This document shows positions 45,601 through 53,523 of a DNA stretch of 64,000 nt, one piece after another. The stretch's first letter is position 1, and each line of letters opens with the position of its first letter. Source of the stretch: CAJWOS01 sp964502005 (GTDB lineage: Bacteria > Myxococcota_A > UBA796 > UBA2385). Under the pieces are notes generated by a model. That model was given only the letters and a program-made list of their open reading frames with translations, did no database searches and was not told the origin of the DNA. The translations under genes were made by a program, and so were the position numbers. The stretch is taken from assembly GCA_964502005.1 (NCBI GenBank), contig CAZCUX010000013.1, positions 138,965-202,964 on the forward strand, read 5' to 3'.

Positions 45601-45856
45601 TTTGGACCACGGCCCGGCGCAGCCGGCGCCTCCGGCCGCGGAAGAGCTTGGTCCGCACATGGTCGAGCGGGTTCCCGCGGACCTTCGCGCGGCGATTGTG
45701 AATGCGGCGCTGAACGTTGACCTTGACCTGCTCGAGTCCCTCGTCGACTCCGTGGCCGAACCCGAGTTGGCGGAAGCATTGCGTGGTTTCATGGCAGAGT
45801 TTGATTACGATCAGATTGTTGATTTGTTGCGATTGGCTGGTGATGAAAATGCATGA
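39614..45856 (+). CDS. Trifunctional Ser/Thr kinase - ATPase - GAF - PAS - hybrid histidine kinase
   Basis: 2080 residues from ATG 39614 (GGGAG upstream). Domains in order: Ser/Thr kinase-like (1-270; K34, HND 124-126, N131, DLG 145-147, SPE), AAA/STAND ATPase (about 298-600; Walker A GEAGVGKT 329-336, Walker B IMFLDDLHF near 455), a long helical TPR-like region (600-1270), GAF (about 1294-1450), PAS (about 1485-1600), HisKA with H1632 in SHEIRTPLN, HATPase (about 1735-1850, with N-box GNAVKF and GTGLGLPI), and a receiver (about 1873-1990, phospho-acceptor D1923, conserved K in MKPVQ). This order is known from trifunctional kinases of cyanobacteria and myxobacteria. The kinase catalytic loop has HND and VCPAN instead of HRDLKPxN, so phosphotransfer by that domain is uncertain. 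It probably feeds the next gene. Confidence 0.95.
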   Translation: MSTVSYELSERIHEGRIADVYRGTLADGRRVIAKVLKDEAATPRELERFRAEYNLLVSLHVEGVARPLALVPHDSGLALIMRDIGGVSLRRLSMGRALSLPVFFGFAERICAVLGALHAEGCIHNDVCPANIVVNIEQRRLELIDLGIATRLGPGRSAAPSSLGRMEGSLPYMSPERTGRMNRPVDERSDLYSLGVTFYELLSGRLPFESEDAMVLVHAHLARKAPPLRLMGRGIPEVLCSIVEKLLEKNPEDRYESAVGVQEDLARCREYLDIHGSLTDFALLPGHEDIRGRLARTGHLYGRESELEHLVGLMHQAREGRCVVALISGEAGVGKTALVEELESKVVGLGGRFVRGRFSPGSRNDAYVAIAEALSEWCGTVASEPEPIRAVWRQRISAALQQEGALLAELVPELGLIIDLHESSHSILGVELERQRASALIRFVAAIAQRDQPVIMFLDDLHFADASSAHFLERLVDDVTDGHLLVVGAWRSDRVKDAPGALQRWLRGSGGHDIYRLHLRPLGLRAVEAFVRDAIQGTPSESLARQIHHKTEGNPYFVREMLDRLVRDRLVRFDERTRRWTWDIQAIEVAQITDNVVELLIARLEQLELLDKEILRYGAFLGPEFALSDFSSLPVGELYDSAELTRSALRLVGDGLLLPSAWDGRFLFAHDRIREAAHALVPEDERYAVQLQVARALYRSNEEVTGNKLFLIADHANSAHHVIVEDEERLVFARLNLKAGQRALQTNAEVSADDYFAAGLRLLPDDAWTSNPTLTRDLHLGAAQAAYVAGDYEKVEQYGKEIDIRATSPAERVDRWELQVKVHTNRGAVHSALAVGAEALAQLGVAVPPPRGWWANWWYRYRFPQTLRALEALADQAPKPLDPTAIGVRRILDVQIIAAAWSSVERLEVFLQLRIAGLLADGPDSGASVPLLALAATWLGAGQCHVAERIKQVALRMSEHDSARLGRARTLFLTDAWLEWRRRPLREVAVSMWSNIDTGLSVGDTQTVAHSVALGLLLRLVSGAHLQRIGSDGPWGLALLERLGEANSLALVASICRFVHETRGADDTNEVPAHDEDVAIAEAQATDNHFIRVCLLFMKGIRQLYRGDGDLGVSAFQELEHSRKRCVVGILEPQLAFFGSIVALQSSPPTEAHLAFAEAGLLRMRDCLQECPVDLSSKVALIQAELARTRGQDLLAMGLYDESIRHAQEARAYPEVGLANVLAARHHAAKGRNTVASAYELEAKRAWKRWGALQLEGADSRWSQPQSDESQEPTVRPPMDVGSTWRTTSSSSADLDVLSVVRASQALSAETDAERISGVLMQLLLENSGATHGSLYLQTSGGMRERARAEAGNDVDVRELEATVDEGLGPGRVVSLVIRAGEVVIVPDARNDGRFRDDARFREVGTRSVLAMPLVSQGMIVGVVFLENRLAPDVFNGARVETIRILAAQAAISLENARLLHELQEYQQDLQALVLERTRALTRAEKQTAALLDNLADGVITIDQRGVIEGFSAVASQMFGYTPEQVIGQSVDLIMPRRYTALHHHALQDYVDHEGPRVLRRVRAVEGLRKDGSEFPIEIAVAEVVLDDNRLFTGVVRDMTEQMAAEEALRAATRAAEDASRAKSVFLASMSHEIRTPLNAVLGFAQLLRRDPTLTSEARSRVELIQRSGSHLLLLINSILEMSKIEAGQMEIRVTEFELCSLLDDVVAMFQGTAVGKSIALRREPVSELPRFVSGDELKLRQILANLVGNAVKFTAIGGVTLRAWAERRDGGWLLVVEVSDTGPGIDEADLERIFEKFAQTEVGAAHSGTGLGLPISREYAQLLGGDIDVRSLVGHGSTFRLRLPLAAAESAKPRSELSDKVVVGLEDGHPPVKVLIVDDLEDNRRFLCDLLQSVGVLTCEAVNGQEAMERVEDWSPNAVFTDLRMPVLDGWEAIRRLRADARYTQLPIVAVSASVIGAVGQDALDAGANGFIMKPVQTAEVFAALERWAGVRFSFLDHGPAQPAPPAAEELGPHMVERVPADLRAAIVNAALNVDLDLLESLVDSVAEPELAEALRGFMAEFDYDQIVDLLRLAGDENA

Positions 45857-45895
45857 AGAATGGGAAATCGGCCTGTTGGCCGGAGGCGGGACACC

Positions 45896-47050
45896 ATGAG
45901 TGGCGACGAGTCCCTTGGCGAGATTCTGATTGTCGACGACACCATCGCGAACCTCAAGTTGTTGGCGGGGATGTTGCGCGCGGAGGGGTACAGCGTGCGG
46001 CCGGTGTCGAGCGGTGCGCTGGCACTGCGCGCGGCTGCCCATCGTCCTCCCGACCTCGTATTGCTCGACATCAACATGCCGGAGATGAACGGCTACGAGG
46101 TGTGTCAGAAGTTCAAAGAAGACCCCCTCCTCGCTGGCGTGCCGATTATTTTCATCAGCGCGCTGTCGGAGTTAGAGGACAAGGTCAAAGCCTTCTCGTC
46201 GGGCGGCGTCGACTATGTCACCAAGCCGTTCCAGATTGACGAGGTTCGCGCGCGCGTAGAGACGCACCTTCGCATTCGGCGCTTGCAAACCGAGCTCGAA
46301 GTCCGCAACGAAGACCTCAACCGAAAAAACGACGACCTGCGAAAACTGCAAGAACTGCAGGACGGCTTGCTGCATCTCATTGTTCACGACTTGCGTGCGC
46401 CGTTGTCGGGTATGCTGTTGTCGCTGGGAATGCTCGAAGAAGACCTCGAAGGCGTGGTCGACGACACCAGCATGGAAGACTTGCGCGCGGTCGCCGACAG
46501 CGCGCGCCTGTTGGCGAGCATGGTCAATGACCTCCTCGACATCAATCGAATGGAAGCGGGCGAGATGCCGCTGCATCGCCGTCCCACCCTGATAGCGGAC
46601 GTCGTGGACCAAGTGCGGCGGAGCCTCGGGGGGCTGCTCGACGACCGCACATTTGAACACACGGTCGACCCCTCGCTGATGGTCGACTGCGACGGCGATG
46701 TGATGCGGCGGGTGCTCACAAACCTCGTAGACAACGCGTTGAAGCACACGCCGCGGTCGGCGACGGTGCAGCTGGTGGTCGCGCGTGGCGAGGGCTCCAC
46801 CCGCATCGAAGTGGTCGACAATGGGCCGGGCATTCCTATTGCGTTCAAAGAGCGCGTGTTTGAGAAGTTTGGGCAAGTGACCACGCGTCGCAGTCGCACG
46901 CGCTCGTCGACGGGTCTCGGGCTCACATTCTGCAAGCTCGCGGTCGAAGCCCATGGGGGCACGATTGGCCTCGAAAGCGAACTGGGCGTGGGCGCGACCT
47001 TCTGGATTGACCTGCCCGACCCCCCGCCGTCGGAGGTGTCAGAAATCTGA
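45896..47050 (+). CDS. Receiver-histidine kinase (REC-HisKA-HATPase)
   Basis: 384 residues from ATG 45896, with GGAGG eight bases upstream. The receiver (about 8-120) has D58 as acceptor, DD at 14-15 and K110. A coiled linker (about 128-155) leads to a HisKA domain with H164 in LIVHDLRAPLSG, then HATPase (N-box DNALKHT, GLGLTF). No membrane segment or sensor, so it is a cytoplasmic middle step that can be phosphorylated at its receiver and then act as kinase. The gene lies 39 bases after the giant kinase, which is the obvious partner. Its last 12 bases overlap the convergent phytase-like gene. Confidence 0.93.
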   Translation: MSGDESLGEILIVDDTIANLKLLAGMLRAEGYSVRPVSSGALALRAAAHRPPDLVLLDINMPEMNGYEVCQKFKEDPLLAGVPIIFISALSELEDKVKAFSSGGVDYVTKPFQIDEVRARVETHLRIRRLQTELEVRNEDLNRKNDDLRKLQELQDGLLHLIVHDLRAPLSGMLLSLGMLEEDLEGVVDDTSMEDLRAVADSARLLASMVNDLLDINRMEAGEMPLHRRPTLIADVVDQVRRSLGGLLDDRTFEHTVDPSLMVDCDGDVMRRVLTNLVDNALKHTPRSATVQLVVARGEGSTRIEVVDNGPGIPIAFKERVFEKFGQVTTRRSRTRSSTGLGLTFCKLAVEAHGGTIGLESELGVGATFWIDLPDPPPSEVSEI

Positions 47051-47947
47051 CGGACGCGAGAACCGCAACAGGAGCGGGTGGTTGCCAGAGCCGTCCCGCA
47101 GCGTGGCGCCGTTGTTGTCCAACAGAATCCAGATGTGGTGGGGGTCGACCAGCAAGCCCTCTGCCATGCCGTAGGGTTCGTCGGTGTCGTAGATGCGCGG
47201 TTCGTCGAATTGAAAGGTGAACGTGGCGGTTACCATTTGGGACTGGGGGTCCAGGCGCACGACGGAATGCGCGTCGCGATGGAGTGCGTACAAGTGGCCG
47301 TCGGCAAAGGACAAGTCCGACCAAGAGGGCGAAACCGGCGTGCCGTCGTGCATTGTCGGGCCCTCGTCGGCGACGGGCCACACGCGTGGCTTGGCGCTTC
47401 CGCGTAGGTCGATTTCTGCGATGGCGCGTGGCTCTCGCTCTTTGGCGACCCACGCCCGACCGTCGGGCGCGCACGCGACGCCTTCGAGGCCAGCGTTTGC
47501 CCATGTCCACTGGGGAAGGAGCCCGTCAAACGCGCCGAGTGTGCGCCGCGTGGACGTACCATCGGGATGAAGCAGCCATAGGTCCGCGCTCGCTTCGTCG
47601 ACGATTGCGAGGTCGCCCCCACAAGCGGCAATGCCTTCGGCATCGTTGGGCGGGTTCGGTACCGCGCGCCAAACGCGGGCCTCCATCTCCGCGCCGTCGA
47701 CCTCCACAAGCGCATATACGTCGCCATAGTGGACCTTGTCGCTGACGATGAGAAGCTGCGTGCCTATGCGCGTAATGCCGGATGGGTCAAATGCGTGTGT
47801 GTCGGGCGGACGGATACGCCACACGGCCTCCGGCACTGCACCGGCAACAGGTGGACGGGCGGGCGCGGGCGCTGCGCATGCGCCAAAGAGCGCCGTCGCA
47901 GCTGCGTATTGCCGTCCTGCCACGCGGCTGTGGGCAGGATACCGCAT
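47039..47947 (-). CDS. Phytase/SdiA-regulated-like beta-propeller lipoprotein
   Basis: 302 residues from ATG 47947; an ATG six codons upstream is possible. The leader ends at LFGAC. The mature part has propeller-like repeats: FDPSGITRIGTQLLIVSDKV, AEGIAACGGDLAIVDEASAD, LEGVACAPDGRAWVAKERE, SWSDLSFADGHLYALHRDAH, MAEGLLVDPHHIWILLDNN. These resemble the esterase-like-activity-of-phytase and SdiA-regulated families, whose propellers sit in the envelope. Substrate unknown. It shares its last 12 bases with the receiver-kinase gene on the other strand. Confidence 0.75.
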   Translation of the reverse strand: MRYPAHSRVAGRQYAAATALFGACAAPAPARPPVAGAVPEAVWRIRPPDTHAFDPSGITRIGTQLLIVSDKVHYGDVYALVEVDGAEMEARVWRAVPNPPNDAEGIAACGGDLAIVDEASADLWLLHPDGTSTRRTLGAFDGLLPQWTWANAGLEGVACAPDGRAWVAKEREPRAIAEIDLRGSAKPRVWPVADEGPTMHDGTPVSPSWSDLSFADGHLYALHRDAHSVVRLDPQSQMVTATFTFQFDEPRIYDTDEPYGMAEGLLVDPHHIWILLDNNGATLRDGSGNHPLLLRFSRPSDF

Positions 47948-48050
47948 GACTGAATGGCGATTCATTTTTTCCTGGAGACGGGAAACATAGACAGGGAGGA
48001 CGGTTTGCCGCCTCTGGGCGAGACAGCGACGCCGAACGCGCCTCTTGCCT

Positions 48051-51000
48051 TCAGTTTCGGGCCGGGGAGCTGGCGGGGTCTTTTCGGCGCGAGCGACGGG
48101 ACCGCTCCAAGAGCGGCTTCGCTTCTTCGGGGTCGATGCCGAGCCGCGCACACTCGGCCATGAAGGTGGCTTCGAGTGTGGTGGCTTGGGTGTGGCGTCC
48201 CGATTCGCGCATTTGGGCAATCAGCTCCGCGGCCGCGAACAAGCCGGGGAGGCCGAGGGCGACGGCATGCTGAATCTGGTGAAGGTCGGGCAGGTGTACG
48301 GTGCGAAGCTGGGACCGCAGCTCGGCGATGGGCAACAACAAGTTCCACGCGGTTCGAGACGCGGCATCCCGCGGTGCGCGTTGGGGCAGTCGCTCGATGA
48401 CGAGACGGTTTTCATTGCGCAGTGTTGCCAAGAGAGCGAGCAATGCCCGAGAGTCGAGGCCGACGGTGGGGTGCGAGCGGAACGAGTGGCCGAGGTTGGC
48501 CTCCCACACCTCACGGGCGCTTGCATCGCGGCCAGCGGACATCAGTGTGGCGCCGAGGTGGATGCGCGCGCTGCGGGCAGCCAGGGCCTCTCCGTGGGCT
48601 TCGAGGCGCCGAACGCCCGATTGGAGCCGTTCGATGGCTTCGTCACCGCGGCCCAAGAACACCATGCTGTCGCCTGCGAGGCCCCATGCAAGGACTTCGT
48701 AGCGAAGCAGGCCGTAGTCGCGTGCGGTGTCGACCACGCGCAGAGCTTCGTGCCATGCCACCATAGGGTCGATGGTAGACAGCAAGCGCGCGCGAACGGC
48801 CCGCGCCCGGCAGCCCACAACAGGTGTCGGGCGGCAGGCCAGCGCATCGAGAACCCGCGCGAGTGCGCCTTCGATGTCCAAGCGGGTGGCGGCAACCCAT
48901 GCGTCGGTTGCATAAAAGTCGGCCCGCTGCTCGGTTTCTACTTCGGGCAAGAGTGCGCGCGCCGCGTCGAGGATGGGGTCGAGAATGCGCGCGGGCTCGT
49001 CGATGAGACGCCGAATGCGCGCACATAGCGCCTTCATGCGGTCGTCGGGGCCAACGGACGCGGCGGACAACTGCCGGTCGAGGTTGTGGGCAGGCCCGCT
49101 CTCCCCGGCACGCCATAATGCGTCGGCGAGGGCCAAGGTCGCGTCGAACCACGGACCACTCGACGGGGACTCGACATTGGCTGCGTCGCGGGTGCGGCTC
49201 GCGAGGGAAATCAGCTCGGAGACCGGCAATGTGGGGGCCAAGTGGACCAACGCACGATGGAGGCTCGGCAGCGCCATTTGCATTTGCGCGGCTTCGAAGC
49301 GATGACGGCCAACTTGGAGATGGACGGCAGGGTCGTCTCCTTCGAGAAACCATGCTTCGGCGAGTAGGCTGTGCATCGGGAGGCGCGCGTGCTCTGGCAT
49401 ATGGGCCAGAACGGCCTCCGCGAGCTCCTCGGGTTGGAACATACAGCGACCTTGCTGAAGGTCGACCAAACCGTCAACGACGAGATTGTCGAGGCCCTCC
49501 GCCGAGATGCGCGCGATGACGTCTTCGGGGGCGCCATTTCCGGCCAAGGCAATGGCGTACAGCGCGTCGGCGCGGTTCACATCGAGGGGTGTGGCTTTGA
49601 GGCGGGCCTCGGCAAGTGCGTGGCCATCGGGGGGCAGCTCGGGGACGCCGCTGGTGAGCGACCAAATTCGGCCCGGCGCGTTGTCGTCCACCTGCTCGGC
49701 CAAGGCTCCTGTCGATATCCAGTGGGTGAGGATGTCTTTGACGAGCTTGGGCCGTGCGCCGGCCCGCGGGGCAAGCAATGTCGTGAGTCGGGGGTCGAGG
49801 GGAAGATGCGCCTGAACGAGCGCCTCTGCGTTTCGGCCCGTGAGCGTTTCGAGCGAAATCCGGCGAACGGACTTGTGGTGGCGGGCTTGGAGCTCCAACA
49901 ACGATGGCGTGACGCGCTCGCTGGCTGCGTCGACCAGCAACAACGCGGGCACTTCACGCTGGAGGAGTTGGTCGATGACAGACCAGCAGTCGTCGTTTTC
50001 GCCGGCGAGGTGAGCATCTTCGATGGTCAACCAGACAAGGCCGCGCCATGCGCGTCGCTCAAGGTGTTCCACCATCATGGTGCGGATAGCCGAGCGGTTG
50101 AGTGCGACAGGGTGGGCATCTTCAGGGGCCAGCCACGACGCGAGCAAGCGCGCATCATTGAGGCAGTTCTCTGCGGATGTTGTGCGGTCGCGGGCCAAGG
50201 TGGACGCAATCTCGCGAATAAAGACGTCGCGCCGGGACCCTGGTGGAACAATCCGGCGCCATGCCCCTTGTAGGCCAAGAGAGGGGCCGTCGGAGACCGC
50301 GTACTGCATCGACACGCCCTCACCGAGCCCCGCTTCTTCGAGCGCGCGGGTGAAGGCTGTCAACAGGCGGGTGCGACCGGAGCCGCGAGGGCCGGTGACT
50401 TCCACCAACAACGGACGGCGGGTGCGCATCGCAGCGCGGGCGGCGCGCCAAAGGAGGTCGAGGTCGGGGTCTCGGCCGACCAAGGAAATCTCGCGGTGCC
50501 GGAGCAAGGACAGAGCTTGTGGGACCCGTCGGTCGGGGTTGGGCAAACGCAATTCGTGGGGGGGCTGCACCGGGGGCGGCCGATACCAGACGGGTACGCC
50601 GCGGTGGGCGCGTTCGGCGGGCTTTCCGCCGGGGTTTGCATCGGGGCCGAGGGGCGTGTCGACGGGGGGCAGGTGCTTGAATGCACGAATGGCGTCGGCG
50701 GCGAGGTCGTAGCGGGCGCGTCGGTCAAACTGCAACATGGGCAGCAGCACGTCGTCGAGGCCCTCGGGAAAGAGCACCCCTGGGCGTACGGGAACCGTAT
50801 GGGGCGGACGCTGGCGCTGGGTGAGGCCTTCGGAGGGGTCGCGTGCGGGGAAGGGCAAGCGACCGGTGAGCAGCCGGTACAGCACGCCACCGACTGCGAA
50901 GAGGTCGGTGGATGGACACCAAAGGTGGTGCTGGCCGGTGAGCCGCTCGGGGCTCATATAGGAGACGGTTCCTACCACGGACTTGTCTTCGTCTTCGTCC

Positions 51001-51503
51001 CAAAGTGCGCGTGCGACGCCGAGGTCGGCCAACCAGAGCTGTCGCTTGCCATTCCCGCCGCGGTGTAGCAGTAAGTTGGACAGCTTGACGTCGAGGTGCA
51101 AAATGCCGCGCGCATGCATGGCGGCCATCGCTTCGAGAAGCTGGAGCGTGAGGTCCAATAGGTCTGGCCACGCGGGGACTTGGCTCGATAGCTCCAGCAT
51201 TGTGCCTTCGCTGGCCAATGCGAATGCGAGATAGCCCTTGCTATCGGGTGTACGACCAATATCGTGCACCGCTACGACGTTGGGATGAACGATGCGGCTT
51301 GCGAGAACCGCTTCGCGCTCCATCTTTGCGAGGAAGCCAGGACGGGTATCCTTTAGAATCTTCATGGCGACGAGGACGCCGAGGTCCTGGTCTTGCACCC
51401 GCCACACAGTTGCGGCACCGCCCGAGCCGAGGCGCGCGTGGTCGGCGTCGGGCCAAAGGCGGTAGCGAGGAGGCAGAACGGGTGGTGTGTGGGCTTCGGG
51501 CAT
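48051..51503 (-). CDS. Ser/Thr kinase - ATPase - TPR protein
   Basis: 1150 residues from ATG 51503 (a TTG codon lies directly before it). The kinase domain (about 14-280) has GSGGAATV (27-34), K48, E64, HLDVKLSN (136-143), DLG (160-162), SPE and a Pro-rich linker up to about 320. A STAND-type ATPase follows: the P-loop GPRGSGRT (371-378) has Arg where Lys is normal, and LVWLTIEDAH near 500 is the Walker B. The rest, about 600-1150, is a helical repeat domain of TPR type. Unlike the plus-strand kinase it has no histidine kinase half. In this organization the ATPase/TPR part usually senses a ligand and controls the kinase. Ends 100 bp before the phytase-like gene. Confidence 0.93.
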   Translation of the reverse strand: MPEAHTPPVLPPRYRLWPDADHARLGSGGAATVWRVQDQDLGVLVAMKILKDTRPGFLAKMEREAVLASRIVHPNVVAVHDIGRTPDSKGYLAFALASEGTMLELSSQVPAWPDLLDLTLQLLEAMAAMHARGILHLDVKLSNLLLHRGGNGKRQLWLADLGVARALWDEDEDKSVVGTVSYMSPERLTGQHHLWCPSTDLFAVGGVLYRLLTGRLPFPARDPSEGLTQRQRPPHTVPVRPGVLFPEGLDDVLLPMLQFDRRARYDLAADAIRAFKHLPPVDTPLGPDANPGGKPAERAHRGVPVWYRPPPVQPPHELRLPNPDRRVPQALSLLRHREISLVGRDPDLDLLWRAARAAMRTRRPLLVEVTGPRGSGRTRLLTAFTRALEEAGLGEGVSMQYAVSDGPSLGLQGAWRRIVPPGSRRDVFIREIASTLARDRTTSAENCLNDARLLASWLAPEDAHPVALNRSAIRTMMVEHLERRAWRGLVWLTIEDAHLAGENDDCWSVIDQLLQREVPALLLVDAASERVTPSLLELQARHHKSVRRISLETLTGRNAEALVQAHLPLDPRLTTLLAPRAGARPKLVKDILTHWISTGALAEQVDDNAPGRIWSLTSGVPELPPDGHALAEARLKATPLDVNRADALYAIALAGNGAPEDVIARISAEGLDNLVVDGLVDLQQGRCMFQPEELAEAVLAHMPEHARLPMHSLLAEAWFLEGDDPAVHLQVGRHRFEAAQMQMALPSLHRALVHLAPTLPVSELISLASRTRDAANVESPSSGPWFDATLALADALWRAGESGPAHNLDRQLSAASVGPDDRMKALCARIRRLIDEPARILDPILDAARALLPEVETEQRADFYATDAWVAATRLDIEGALARVLDALACRPTPVVGCRARAVRARLLSTIDPMVAWHEALRVVDTARDYGLLRYEVLAWGLAGDSMVFLGRGDEAIERLQSGVRRLEAHGEALAARSARIHLGATLMSAGRDASAREVWEANLGHSFRSHPTVGLDSRALLALLATLRNENRLVIERLPQRAPRDAASRTAWNLLLPIAELRSQLRTVHLPDLHQIQHAVALGLPGLFAAAELIAQMRESGRHTQATTLEATFMAECARLGIDPEEAKPLLERSRRSRRKDPASSPARN

Positions 51504-51699
51504 CAAAGACTCGCAGAAATTGGCGAGGACTGCGCACGGTCAACATTGGAAAAACGGAGTGTATCCGTGCCGGTGGAGAGAAGCGTGTCAGACACGCAGT
51601 TTGGGTGGGACCTTGCCGAAGCAGTGGGCGATTCCGTGTTTTGGGCCCTTGGCTTCGGGGTGCAAGCGAAGTGCATACGTCGTGCGCGGCGAGGAGGCG

Positions 51700-52158
51700 T
51701 CAATCGAGAGAGGGGCAGTAGCGGCCGACGGTTTGTAGAATGAAAGAGACACACATGGAGGATTGGTCGGGGTCTGCTGCTGCACATTCATGGAGCGCGT
51801 AGGCGGGCCGCTCCGCCGCCGCGGCTGGCAAGGCCGCGCAGGTTTGGGGGTCTGGGGGGGCGGCTGAGAGGCAGGTGGACGTGAAGTACGCGGCTCCGAC
51901 CTGGCAGTTGAGGTCGATGCGCGTGCATGTCAGCACCTTTTCTTTGCCAGCAGACACGCACGCCGGCTGGGGGTTGGCCGCGGCGAAGGCGCGTGCGTCG
52001 GCCTCTACGGTGGAGAGGTCGGACTGGAGGTCGACCAACGAATCGCCCACCCGACCGACCGCCCAGCGCGCTGCGAGGGCAATCGCGACGACGCAGAGCA
52101 ACGACAATACGCCGATGCCCAAAGTGATTTTCGCCCAAAGAGGAAGCGGCTGTTTCAT
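51700..52158 (-). CDS. Membrane-anchored Cys-rich protein, unknown
   Basis: 152 residues from ATG 52158. One transmembrane helix near residues 8-32 (LWAKITLGIGVLSLLCVVAI) leaves a C-terminal domain of 120 residues outside the membrane, where six or seven Cys (residues about 67, 77, 85, 96, 107, 124, 135, 148) could form disulfides. No family recognised. It starts six bases after the stop of the RNase Z-like gene, which suggests co-transcription. Confidence 0.72.
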   Translation of the reverse strand: MKQPLPLWAKITLGIGVLSLLCVVAIALAARWAVGRVGDSLVDLQSDLSTVEADARAFAAANPQPACVSAGKEKVLTCTRIDLNCQVGAAYFTSTCLSAAPPDPQTCAALPAAAAERPAYALHECAAADPDQSSMCVSFILQTVGRYCPSLD

Positions 52159-52164
52159 CGGAGC

Positions 52165-52992
52165 TCAGGGGAGGAGGTGGGGGAGGAGGGTGACGCGCGC
52201 GCGTACTTCGGGCGACAAGCGCGCCGTGAGGTGTTGGGACACTTCGGACACGCTGTACCGCGCGGAAAGGTGCGTCAATAGGATGTGTTGGGCATTCGAC
52301 GCTTCCAGGCGGGGCAGAAGCTCGTCGATGTGAACGTGACCGCGGCGACGGGCTGCATCGACGGGAATGGTGTTGTCCGCAAAGGTCATCTCGATGATGA
52401 GCAAGCGAACACTTCCAAGCGCCGGCTCACGGTCGAGCACATCGACCGTGGAGTCTCCTGTGAATGCGAGCAAAGGAACTTCGTGGTCATCGGAGATGGT
52501 CTCCCCATTGGCCCGCGCCCGCGCAATTTCGGCGGACGGCTTGCCTATCCAATCCGAGCGAAGTTTGCGCACGGTCTCGTAGACCACATAGCCCTGGCAC
52601 GGCATGGTGTGGGGGGAGCGAAAGGGGCGCGCGTAGCGTCCACCCGAAAGCGGGATGATGTCGTGCAACCCTGCGACTTCGAGCGAATACTGCAGCCGGT
52701 TGCGGTCGAGAACCGACCACGCCTCCAAAACGCCGCGAAGACCTGCGACGTGTTCCGGTGGCACAACGTAGCGCGCGGGCGCCATTCCAAGCATCACGCG
52801 GCTGGCGCAATGCTGCACCACTGCGCCCATATGGTCAATGTGGCCGTGCGTAAACAGCACCGTAGGCACGCGAATCATCCGCTGCGGACATACGCCCAGG
52901 TCAAACGCAATTCCAAGTCGCGGAAGGGCGATGCAGGTGCCCAAGCCAGCCGTGCTGATGGCATCTACGTCGATTCCGGCCAAATGCAACAT
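52165..52992 (-). CDS. RNase Z-like metallo-beta-lactamase-fold hydrolase
   Basis: 275 residues from ATG 52992, with GAGG five bases upstream. The metal site THGHIDHMG (48-56; H49, H51, D53, H54) and later IIEMTFAD and LLTHLSARYS fit the RNase Z/ElaC branch of the metallo-beta-lactamase fold. The exosite arm of tRNase Z is not obvious, so it may act on another phosphodiester. Cytoplasmic. It heads a two-gene unit with the membrane-anchored Cys-rich protein. Confidence 0.85.
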   Translation of the reverse strand: MLHLAGIDVDAISTAGLGTCIALPRLGIAFDLGVCPQRMIRVPTVLFTHGHIDHMGAVVQHCASRVMLGMAPARYVVPPEHVAGLRGVLEAWSVLDRNRLQYSLEVAGLHDIIPLSGGRYARPFRSPHTMPCQGYVVYETVRKLRSDWIGKPSAEIARARANGETISDDHEVPLLAFTGDSTVDVLDREPALGSVRLLIIEMTFADNTIPVDAARRRGHVHIDELLPRLEASNAQHILLTHLSARYSVSEVSQHLTARLSPEVRARVTLLPHLLP

Positions 52993-53076
52993 CCGTACCT
53001 CAGATGGGTATGTATTGAGGCTATGAACAAATGTCCAGTGTTGGGTGGCACAAATTGTGCGATTTTTGCCTTGGAC

Positions 53077-53421
53077 TTAGGAGTGGGGTTCGTCGAACTG
53101 GCTCACGCGAACGCGGCCGTCCACCATCCGCGCCGACCGCGCACGAAGGGCGTCCATCTTTCGCCAAAATGCGTCATGAAGGTCGATTTCCGCGGAGATT
53201 CCCGTGCCCAGAAGCAAAATCAGTAGGTCGGCACACTCTTCCGCGAGGTGTGCTTTGTCTTTGCCTTTGGTGACGGCGGCGGAAATCTCGCCCAGTTCTT
53301 CGGTCATCAGCGCGACGCGGTAGACAAGGTCTTCCCCTCCGCGCGCTTTGAGATTGTGGATGTCGTGGAACTCTTGCACCCGTGCCACCATCGCGGACCA
53401 TGAATCGGGGGGGATAGACAC
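53077..53421 (-). CDS. MazG-like nucleotide pyrophosphohydrolase
   Basis: 114 residues from GTG 53421, which has GGAGG four bases upstream; the frame continues far upstream but there overlaps the divergent glycosyltransferase. The single-domain MazG fold is shown by EELGEISAAVTKG (41-53, ExxE with E42 and E45) and EECADLLILL (61-70, ExxD with E62 and D65), the four acidic magnesium ligands. Such small enzymes remove damaged or surplus NTPs or dNTPs. It is divergent from the first glycosyltransferase by about 100 bp. Confidence 0.85.
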   Translation of the reverse strand: MSIPPDSWSAMVARVQEFHDIHNLKARGGEDLVYRVALMTEELGEISAAVTKGKDKAHLAEECADLLILLLGTGISAEIDLHDAFWRKMDALRARSARMVDGRVRVSQFDEPHS

Positions 53422-53523
53422 CTCGCCTCCTCGGGTAGTCTGAATACACCACCCAAACGCGTTTTGTACCCCGCGCGAAGTGTGCGCGGTCTTCCGTTCA
53501 ACCTTGGCAGACGGAGCTTGCTT

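Noticed and set aside
52285..53226. Plus-strand open frame of 313 codons
   Set aside because: Antisense to the RNase Z-like and MazG-like genes, with no recognisable protein.
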